In this document: piece by piece, positions 1-4,462 of the stretch
Numbering within the stretch: the first letter of the stretch is position 1
Layout of the letters: each line of letters starts with the position of its first letter
From: an uncultured Paraglaciecola sp.
GTDB lineage: Bacteria > Pseudomonadota > Gammaproteobacteria > Enterobacterales > Alteromonadaceae
Assembly (NCBI GenBank): GCA_905479025.1
Contig: CAJQKX010000040.1
Coordinates: 1-6,471 of the forward strand
Length of the DNA: 6,471 nt
Direction: 5' to 3'
Position numbers and translations under genes: made by a program
The notes under the pieces: generated by a model
Seen by the model: the letters and a program-made list of their open reading frames with translations, nothing else
Database searches by the model: none
What the model was told of the DNA's origin: nothing

Positions 1-10
1 CTTCCGATCT
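1..10. other. Probable Illumina adapter remnant
   Basis: The first ten bases, CTTCCGATCT, are identical to the 3' end of the Illumina TruSeq adapters (which end GCTCTTCCGATCT), and they sit exactly at the window edge in the orientation an untrimmed read would give. In the ilvI frame they would encode Phe-Arg-Ser just before the conserved Lys-Pro-Arg-Arg-Trp. E. coli IlvI has Phe-Asp there, so the adapter bases do not fit the family. They are probably a sequencing or assembly artefact at a contig end. Confidence 0.85.
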
Positions 11-505
11 GCTAAACCTAGACGTTGGATCAATTCAGGTGGTTTAGGCACAATGGGTTTTGGTTTACCAGCAGCAATGGGGGTACAAATGGCTCATCCA
101 GAAGCGGTGTCTACTGTTGTCACTGGTGATGGCAGTATCCAGATGAATATACAAGAGCTGGCCACTTGTATGCAATATAATTTACCTATCAAGATCATTT
201 CTTTGAACAACCGTGCTCTAGGCATGGTGCGCCAATGGCAAGATATGAACTATAAAGGTCGTCATTCCAGCTCTTATATGGACTCAATGCCTGACTTTGT
301 TAAATTAGCCGAAGCTTACGGACATATCGGTATCAGGGTCACAAAGCCTGAAGAGTTAGATGACGCAATGGCCAAATGTTTTGCTGCCAAAGATAGATTG
401 GTATTTATGGACATAGAAATAGACCAAAACGAGCACGTCTACCCCATGCAAATAAAATTTGGTGCAATGGATGATATGCGATTAAGTAAAACGGAGCGCA
501 CATAA
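11..505 (+). CDS. ilvI: Acetolactate synthase III large subunit, C-terminal part (5' truncated)
   Basis: This is the catalytic subunit of acetohydroxyacid synthase. It condenses pyruvate with pyruvate or 2-oxobutyrate, using thiamine diphosphate, FAD and Mg2+, in the first common step of valine, leucine and isoleucine synthesis in the cytosol. About 164 codons remain of roughly 570 in the family, covering most of the C-terminal TPP-binding domain. Visible landmarks are [10 protein letters not shown], the TPP/Mg motif starting GDGSIQMN (from base 125) and closing with Asn-Asn at 206-211, then GMVRQWQDM, the [16 protein letters not shown] stretch and the ending EHVYPMQI...LSKTERT. All closely resemble E. 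coli IlvI. The frame stays open to base 2, but bases 1-10 look like adapter, so genuine coding starts near base 11. The stop codon overlaps the ilvH start by one base (TAATG), which indicates an operon with translational coupling. The promoter and true start lie outside the window. Confidence 0.97.
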   Translation, partial: AKPRRWINSGGLGTMGFGLPAAMGVQMAHPEAVSTVVTGDGSIQMNIQELATCMQYNLPIKIISLNNRALGMVRQWQDMNYKGRHSSSYMDSMPDFVKLAEAYGHIGIRVTKPEELDDAMAKCFAAKDRLVFMDIEIDQNEHVYPMQIKFGAMDDMRLSKTERT

Positions 506-1002
506 TGAGAAGAATTATTTCTGTATTAATGGAAAATGCTCCGGGTGCTTTGTCACGTATAGTGGGTGTGTTTTCGCAACGTGGATACAATGTTGATTCT
601 TTGTGTGTGGCCCCAACAGATGATAAAAGTTTGTCACGTTTGACTATTGTCACAGAAGCCGATGACAAAGTTATTGAGCAGATCACCAAACAAGTCAACA
701 AGCTGATTGATGTGTTAAAAGTGTCTGATTTGTCTGATGGTCATCACGTTGAACGAGAGTTGATGTTGGTGAAAGTAGCAACTCGCAGTGAGCTGGTTCG
801 TGCAGAAGTTAAACGTATTGTTGATATATTTAGAGCACAAATTGTTGACGTAGATACCAACAACTACACAGTTCAGGTGACAGGTACAAGTGAAAAGTTA
901 GATGCTTTCGCACATACATTGAGTCAAAGCACTGAAATTATTGAAGCTTCAAGAACAGGTGTATGTGGATTGGCTAGAGGTGAAAAAGCGTTACGTCCAT
1001 AA
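505..1002 (+). CDS. ilvH: Acetolactate synthase III small (regulatory) subunit
   Basis: This is the regulatory subunit that binds the IlvI catalytic subunit, raises its activity and confers feedback inhibition by valine. It has 165 residues against 163 in E. coli. The N-terminal ACT domain (about residues 1-77) opens [18 protein letters not shown] and includes FSQRGYN and VAPTDD. The C-terminal half starts near HVERELMLVKV and ends GVCGLARGEKALRP. Asn11, Gly14, Ser17, Asn29 and Ala36 are kept; this is the part of E. coli IlvH in which valine-resistance changes are known. Residue 34 is Cys where E. coli has Thr. The start is fixed by a GGAG Shine-Dalgarno at 493-496, eight bases upstream inside the end of ilvI, and by the one-base overlap with the ilvI stop. 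A strong terminator follows 22 bases after the stop, so the operon probably ends here. Confidence 0.97.
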   Translation: MRRIISVLMENAPGALSRIVGVFSQRGYNVDSLCVAPTDDKSLSRLTIVTEADDKVIEQITKQVNKLIDVLKVSDLSDGHHVERELMLVKVATRSELVRAEVKRIVDIFRAQIVDVDTNNYTVQVTGTSEKLDAFAHTLSQSTEIIEASRTGVCGLARGEKALRP

Positions 1003-1024
1003 AAGAAAAGGTGTATCTTTTTAA

Positions 1025-1054
1025 AGTAAAAAAGCCCTGACGGGCTTTTTTACT
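1025..1054 (+). terminator. Rho-independent terminator after ilvH
   Basis: A perfect 13-bp inverted repeat (arms 1025-1037 and 1042-1054, AGTAAAAAAGCCC and its complement) closes over a TGAC loop. The stem has a GCCC/GGGC core next to a run of six T. The A-run on the other arm means it could also stop transcripts coming from the right. It lies just after the ilvH stop and marks the end of the ilvIH operon. Confidence 0.93.
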
Positions 1055-1127
1055 AAATGTCTTTCAAAAACTAGCTGAAATAATGACTTCTAGCCCTTCA
1101 AAACCAAGTAATTTGTAATTAAAAGCC

Positions 1128-1154
1128 AAATAATGTAACTAAATTACATTATTT
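1128..1154. promoter_or_regulatory. Inverted repeat, candidate operator 1
   Basis: A perfect 11-bp inverted repeat (arms 1128-1138 and 1144-1154) surrounds five bases. Its core, TGTAACTAAATTACA at 1134-1148, matches a second dyad at 1307-1321 in 13 of 15 positions. The spacing differs from the CRP box (TGTGA-N6-TCACA) and the TyrR box (TGTAAA-N6-TTTACA), so I do not name a regulator. The arm is followed by four T, but it has almost no GC and so is a poor terminator. Confidence 0.45.
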
Positions 1155-1306
1155 TAATATCAAATTGTTCTATCAATATTACAAATAAGAATATTAATAA
1201 AAGATAAGTCCCTATAAAACAATGATAATTTTCTTCCTTCCTCTTTATTTTTATGTTCTTTACAATTCATTAATCAAATAAACTCAGAAAAAAAACAATA
1301 TTTTTT

Positions 1307-1321
1307 TGTAATTTAATTACA
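1307..1321. promoter_or_regulatory. Inverted repeat, candidate operator 2
   Basis: TGTAATTTAATTACA is a perfect 6-3-6 palindrome 72 bases upstream of the start codon at 1394. It is the near-twin of the core at 1134-1148, with starts 173 bases apart. Its position suits a binding site for a transcription factor acting on the downstream gene. The regulator is unknown and the function is inferred only from repetition and symmetry. Confidence 0.45.
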
Positions 1322-1393
1322 CTTAATTTCATCAGGTTGAGGCAACAAGCTCACCGACTAGTTTCAAACAATTTATATTACTGGGGTGTTATT

Positions 1394-1987
1394 ATGAAAA
1401 AGTTACTATTATCTACTATTTGTGCCGCTACATTATCATTCAACGCAAGTGCATCATTGAAAAGTGCTAACAACTTTAAGTTTGTTGGTGACACTCAATA
1501 CGCTGAACTGTGCCAAGCAGCTGCGACTAACGATTTAGGTTTGTTTAAAAAAAACGTAAAGCAACACAGTTTTCGTCTAGGCACTAGCAGAAGTAAAATG
1601 CTGATGCTTTTAACAAGTGAAGATAACTTTCAATGCGCCAGTCAAAGTTTGGTAGCATTTTCTGAATCACGTGGCTCGCAAGATGTGGCTGACTATTTAA
1701 CGGGAGCTTCGGCTAAAGTTGAAACGGCATCATCTAGCAAGTATAAATTTGTTGGTGACAAAAACTTTAAAAACTTCTGTAAATCTGCAGTAACAAATAA
1801 CGTTAGTTTGTTTAAACGCGCAGTTAGTAGTCAAATTGGTAACTTAGGTTTTTCTAAGAAAGAAGTCATAAACAAGGTACTCCAAGCTGATAATGTAACT
1901 TGTGCTGGAGAAAGCTTAGGTGAATTCTTTCAATCACGTGAAGCGAATAGTGTGATGAGCTACATAGCTGAAAAAGCTGCACAATAA
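1394..1987 (+). CDS. Exported two-repeat DUF3718-like protein
   Basis: This encodes a 197-residue protein of unknown function. It opens with a typical Sec signal peptide, MKKLLLSTICAATLSFNASA, with likely cleavage after Ala20, so the product should reach the periplasm or beyond. The mature part is two copies of one module. Residues 28-105 and 117-194 align without gaps at a constant offset of 89, with about 27 of 78 positions identical. Each begins (F/Y)KFVGD and has one cysteine pair 41 residues apart (Cys40/Cys81 and Cys129/Cys170), which suggests a disulfide in each copy. The pattern resembles DUF3718, usually a single small secreted domain in marine gammaproteobacteria; this match is from memory. 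I chose ATG 1394 because it starts the signal peptide and has GGGG at 1383-1386 upstream; an in-frame TTG at 1337 would add 19 unlikely residues. The gene has its own long AT-rich leader and a terminator, so it is probably monocistronic. Confidence 0.85.
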   Translation: MKKLLLSTICAATLSFNASASLKSANNFKFVGDTQYAELCQAAATNDLGLFKKNVKQHSFRLGTSRSKMLMLLTSEDNFQCASQSLVAFSESRGSQDVADYLTGASAKVETASSSKYKFVGDKNFKNFCKSAVTNNVSLFKRAVSSQIGNLGFSKKEVINKVLQADNVTCAGESLGEFFQSREANSVMSYIAEKAAQ

Positions 1988-2016
1988 ATAGATTTGTTAA
2001 AAAATTAAGCATTAAA

Positions 2017-2050
2017 TAAAAAGTAAACAGTGAAGGCTGTTTGCTTTTTA
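2017..2050. terminator. Bidirectional terminator between the repeat-protein gene and tdk
   Basis: A 14-bp inverted repeat (arms 2017-2030 and 2037-2050, TAAAAAGTAAACAG and its near complement) encloses the loop TGAAGG. It has one mismatch position, a U-G wobble in the plus-strand RNA. T-runs on both strands and its place between two convergent genes suggest it ends transcripts from both sides. Confidence 0.85.
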
Positions 2051-2077
2051 CGTGTTTAATAATTTAAAAAATGTCAT

Positions 2078-2653
2078 CTACCAAACAAGCTCAGCGAAAT
2101 GCTGTCTGCACATTGATTCGTATCTGTCATTACCTCCTACTTCAACCTGTTCGCCTTCTTTGACCACTTGTCCATCTTCGTCGATGCGGACCACAAATGC
2201 AGCTTTTCGTCCACAATGGCAGATAGTTTTCAACTCTATCAGTTTGTCAGCCCAGGCCAAAAGGTAGCGGCTACCTTCAAAGGTTTCTGCTAAAAAGTCT
2301 GTGCGCAGGCCATATGCTAGTACTGGTATGTTGAGATTGTCGACCACATAAATGATCTGTTGGACTTGCAGCTTAGTTAAAAATTGTGCCTCATCAATAA
2401 AAAGACAATCTATTTTGCCTTTTGCAAGTAGAGCTTCTACGACTAATTGCATGTTGGTTTCTGGAGTAAAAAGATGTGCCGCAGACTCAAGGCCTATTCT
2501 AGAAGCGACTTTGCCTTGTCCAAACCTATTGTCTAATGCGGCAGTGAAAATTTCAGCATTCATACCTCTTTCGGCATAATTGTAGGCTGACTGAAGCAAA
2601 GAAGTCGATTTTCCAGCGTTCATCGCCGAGTAATAAAAGTAGAGTTGAGCCAT
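2078..2653 (-). CDS. tdk: Thymidine kinase (type II)
   Basis: This enzyme phosphorylates thymidine (and deoxyuridine) to the monophosphate with ATP, the key step of cytosolic thymidine salvage. It has 191 residues against 205 in E. coli, from which it differs mainly by lacking the C-terminal tail. Visible features in order are the P-loop SAMNAGKS (9-16), the DNRFG segment (41-45), the Walker B-like IDEAQF (86-91) with likely catalytic Glu88, the YGLRTDF segment (114-120), the zinc ligands Cys145, Cys147, Cys182 and His185 at E. coli positions, and the substrate-lasso region before GGNDRY (173-178). The start is fixed by the [16 protein letters not shown] opening. The ribosome site is weak (GTGAG about 11 bases upstream). 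The gene is single and convergent with the DUF3718-like gene. Confidence 0.97.
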   Translation of the reverse strand: MAQLYFYYSAMNAGKSTSLLQSAYNYAERGMNAEIFTAALDNRFGQGKVASRIGLESAAHLFTPETNMQLVVEALLAKGKIDCLFIDEAQFLTKLQVQQIIYVVDNLNIPVLAYGLRTDFLAETFEGSRYLLAWADKLIELKTICHCGRKAAFVVRIDEDGQVVKEGEQVEVGGNDRYESMCRQHFAELVW

Positions 2654-2693
2654 GAATCATTAATCTCACTACAAAAGTGGCTATTTTGCCCTG

Positions 2694-2722
2694 ATTAGAG
2701 GCAAATTAAAATCACCAAACAA
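2694..2722 (-). promoter_or_regulatory. Candidate sigma70 promoter of tdk
   Basis: On the minus strand TTGTTT (2717-2722) is followed after exactly 17 bases by TCTAAT (2694-2699), a five-of-six match to the -10 box. Transcription would begin near 2687, leaving a leader of about 34 bases before the tdk ATG. The -35 box is only three of six, so this is a reasonable but unproven call. Confidence 0.45.
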
Positions 2723-2790
2723 AAGTTACATAAACGTTTAACAAAAAATACTGTCGAAGGGATTTTTCCAAACGATTAACTCTTCGTTTT

Positions 2791-2880
2791 TTATGGGGTG
2801 TCAAAATAATATCCTTGCAGATAATCAACTCCCATAGCCCCTAGAGCAAAGGTTTGTTCCTTGTTTTTATTCCTATTCCT
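2791..2880 (-). pseudogene. Fossil C-terminus of an EAL (c-di-GMP phosphodiesterase) domain
   Basis: A short minus-strand frame of 29 codons ends at a TAA at 2791-2793. Its last 24 codons (from 2862 down) read KEQTFALGAMGVDYLQGYYF and then Asp-Thr-Pro. This reproduces, with exact spacing, the end of EAL domains: E-Q-x3-L-x3-G-x-D-x2-Q-G-Y-x-F-x2-P. The frame is closed upstream by a stop at 2881-2883, and none of the earlier EAL motifs (E-A-L, the DD(F/A)G metal site, the E-G-V-E segment) was found nearby in any frame I read. The sequence is therefore the tail of a phosphodiesterase gene whose body has been deleted or eroded. It lies upstream of tdk on the same strand. The fossil identity is seen directly; the size and full architecture of the lost gene are unknown. 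Confidence 0.8.
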
Positions 2881-2894
2881 TTAGTTAAATAACC

Positions 2895-3230
2895 TTAGCA
2901 TTTGGTTAGCGGCAATAAACGGGAGGCATTAATGATAGGCAGAGCCGACAGCCAATGATAATAATCACGAATAGCAGTCCAATACTGTTTGTAAAAAATG
3001 ACAATGCATAATGACCAAGCAATCGCAGTAGTAACACTCTAAGCACCATAACGTTGTACTCCTAATAAACCAGACGAACCTGTTTGATTACTTGAGATTT
3101 TATCCTTCAGGTGTTGAGGTAAGCTTACATTGCTGGAAAATCACGCTATAAGTTGATTTGTATTGGTTGCTGCATGGCTAAGTCCCTATATCATCACATT
3201 GCTAGCTAGTGCATTGATGAGTATCGCTAA
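2895..3230 (-). pseudogene. Possible decayed membrane-protein gene
   Basis: One minus-strand frame reads as protein-like segments broken by stops at 3186-3188, 3141-3143 and 3039-3041, ending with TAA at 2895-2897. The segments include LAILINALASNV, AATNTNQLIA, SLPQHLKDKISSNQTGSSG, GLLGVQRYGA, a hydrophobic stretch VTTAIAWSLCIVIFY, then KQYWTAIRDYYHWL and SALPIINASRLLP. The composition looks like a membrane protein with aromatic loops, but I do not recognise the family. The longest open run is 47 codons, which is not by itself unlikely in AT-rich DNA, so the case rests on residue make-up alone. It lies just upstream of the EAL fossil on the same strand but in a different frame. It could belong to the same lost gene, to a neighbour, or be chance. 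Confidence 0.3.
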
Positions 3231-3415
3231 CTAACCATTTCATACAATCATTGAGCCGCGTCTAAGTAACAGGTTTTTGGATAGTGATAATGACTTTGGT
3301 ATAGATACCCTACAAAAATCTAACAAAGAATGATGAGTATTAAGATATAAAGTCTTAAATACCATTAATATCGTTATATGCAGTCTAATATTAATTATAA
3401 AAATGGGCTTAGCCA

Positions 3416-3421
3416 TATAAT
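3416..3421 (+). promoter_or_regulatory. Possible -10 box for the small DUF3081-like gene
   Basis: A perfect TATAAT lies about 35 bases upstream of the start codon and would give a leader of about 30 bases. No good -35 box sits at the right distance (TTAATT at 3391-3396 would need a 19-base spacer), and such hexamers are common by chance in DNA this AT-rich. Confidence 0.25.
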
Positions 3422-3456
3422 TTACGTATTATTTATATTATCTGAATTGGAGTTGA

Positions 3457-3717
3457 ATGATGAAAAATGATATCGATAGCAAGTTTGTATTAACTGTATT
3501 TGACAAGATTATTACGCATGGTGAAAAGAATGGCGACGAGCACTTCTTAATGGGTATCAAAGTGTATACAGATTTTGATGGTTACACTTTGTTCATTGAA
3601 GATGCACTAGTAAAATTGAATTTCGGTTTTCACAATCAATATCACTTTGACTACGAGAAAGAGGAACATTTCGAAAAATTTGTTAAAAAACTTAAAGCGA
3701 TACAGCAACAGTACTAA
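3457..3717 (+). CDS. Small DUF3081-like protein
   Basis: This encodes an 86-residue soluble protein of unknown function with no signal peptide or membrane segment. It opens MMKNDIDSKFVLTVFDKIITHGEK, has a central DFDGYTLFIEDALVKL, then FHNQYHFDYEKEEHFEKFVKKLKAI and a Gln-rich end. The order DSKFVL.VFDKI / DFDGYT / FHN.YHFDY resembles the DUF3081 family of small marine gammaproteobacterial proteins, a match made from memory. Two ATG codons stand side by side. GGAG at 3449-3452 is four bases from the first and seven from the second, so the second (3460) has the better spacing and the product may be 85 residues. The gene is single and convergent with the DUF3087-like gene; the 71-base gap shows no convincing terminator. 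Confidence 0.8.
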   Translation: MMKNDIDSKFVLTVFDKIITHGEKNGDEHFLMGIKVYTDFDGYTLFIEDALVKLNFGFHNQYHFDYEKEEHFEKFVKKLKAIQQQY

Positions 3718-3788
3718 AACTGCAGTCTAGTTGTTTCTCTTAGAATTCATGTTTTAGTTGCATAAGTCCCAATAGCTTTTTATAAAAC

Positions 3789-4295
3789 TTAAAATTGCTT
3801 TAAAATACTCTCATCGTAATCATCTAAATTTAGCGTTAAATGATACTCTAAGGCTATTCTATCAAGTTCCACTTGTTGAACAGCTAACTCTTCCATAACG
3901 ATGGTGTTATCGTCTAGTTGCCACAATAATCGTGATGCTGCGTAACTATAATGAATGGCTAATACCGCATTGAGATTGCCTTTGAGGCTAGCGGCTTTAA
4001 GTTTAGACATTCTTCGGTTTATTTTATTAAGCGATTGTTTCAGATCCCATACGTATACTACTTCGGTCATGAAGTCGTGAGTACGATATTTATTCAGTAG
4101 CCAAGCAATCGTCACACTAGCCATAACAACGCCTAGCAAGTTCCAATTAAAATGACTACCACTTTCATCAGGAAATAAACCAATAAGCGTTTGAGAAATA
4201 ACTAAACTACCGATTACTAAGCCACAGATACACCCAACTATTACAAGGTTTAAGTGCCGCCGATAGCGTGCTTTACTAATTTCAATGAGTTGCAT
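3789..4295 (-). CDS. DUF3087-like two-helix inner-membrane protein
   Basis: This encodes a 168-residue protein of unknown function. Residues 1-16 are basic (ISKARYRRHLN). Hydrophobic segments lie at about 17-41 and 51-68, separated by a short acidic loop (PDESGSHFNW), so both ends probably face the cytoplasm with a small periplasmic hairpin. The soluble C-terminal 100 residues contain HDFMTEVVYVWDLKQ (73-87), a likely helical stretch LNKINRRMSKLKAA, WQLDDNTI (125-132) and the end LKQF. These blocks match my memory of DUF3087. The start is supported by AGG five bases upstream of the ATG. The histidine-kinase gene lies upstream on the same strand with a 167-base gap, so co-transcription is possible but not shown. 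TATAGT in that gap is a weak -10 candidate. Confidence 0.85.
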   Translation of the reverse strand: MQLIEISKARYRRHLNLVIVGCICGLVIGSLVISQTLIGLFPDESGSHFNWNLLGVVMASVTIAWLLNKYRTHDFMTEVVYVWDLKQSLNKINRRMSKLKAASLKGNLNAVLAIHYSYAASRLLWQLDDNTIVMEELAVQQVELDRIALEYHLTLNLDDYDESILKQF

Positions 4296-4462
4296 ATGGG
4301 CCTAAATTACAAATATGATGGTCATTGGCGACCAAAGAATGACAGAACTATACACCGGCTAATAATACCTTTGTATTGAAGTCGCTTGAGAAAGTCGCTT
4401 CGAAACGTTATTTAAAAAAATCGTAAGCTAATTTGGATGTTGACTTGACCATGTAATATCAC

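Larger units (their letters stand above)
1056..1393. other. AT-rich leader without a gene
   Basis: This stretch between the ilvH terminator and the start of the repeat-protein gene is strikingly AT-rich and holds no convincing coding sequence. It contains two TGTAA-N5-TTACA dyads (listed separately) and an A8-CAATA-T7 tract at 1288-1307 directly beside the second dyad. The arrangement suggests a regulated promoter region for the downstream gene, but I could not pick a convincing -35/-10 pair. Confidence 0.6.
2654..3456. other. 803-base stretch without an intact gene
   Basis: No complete coding sequence is visible between the divergent starts of tdk and the small DUF3081-like gene. Next to tdk is its candidate promoter, and at the right end a possible -10 box for the small gene. 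Between them lie the EAL fossil and the tentative membrane-protein remnant, so the stretch looks like a site of gene decay rather than a long regulatory region. I saw no tRNA, insertion-sequence ends or clear long repeats in it. Confidence 0.6.

Noticed and set aside
405..701. 98-residue minus-strand frame across ilvI/ilvH
   Set aside because: It overlaps two well-recognised genes on the other strand and shows no recognisable protein features.
1134..1148. TyrR or CRP box
   Set aside because: The arms resemble a TyrR box, but the spacing is wrong (TGTAA-N5-TTACA rather than TGTAAA-N6-TTTACA), and CRP sites need TGTGA-N6-TCACA.
1337..1393. In-frame TTG start extending the DUF3718-like protein by 19 residues
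   Set aside because: The extension would bury a textbook signal peptide inside the protein, while ATG 1394 begins that signal peptide and has a G-rich site at a suitable distance.
2052..2579. Two plus-strand frames opposite tdk
   Set aside because: They are antisense to conserved thymidine kinase motifs, including the zinc site and P-loop region.
3262..3333. Plus-strand peptide with an Asp-rich, EF-hand-like stretch (DSDNDFGID)
   Set aside because: The frame is only about 23 codons, with no start or ribosome site, and it does not match a full calcium-binding loop. Chance is likely.
3718..3788. Terminator between the convergent small gene and the DUF3087-like gene
   Set aside because: I found only four- to five-bp pairings with large loops and no GC core beside a T-run.
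4319..4334. Inverted repeat TGGTC-N6-GACCA upstream of the DUF3087-like gene
   Set aside because: The five-bp stem is too short to separate from chance and has no T-run or second copy.
4379..4400. Direct repeat AAGTCGCTT twice, four bases apart
   Set aside because: It is only two short copies with no partner elsewhere in the window and no link to a promoter or gene end that I could see.
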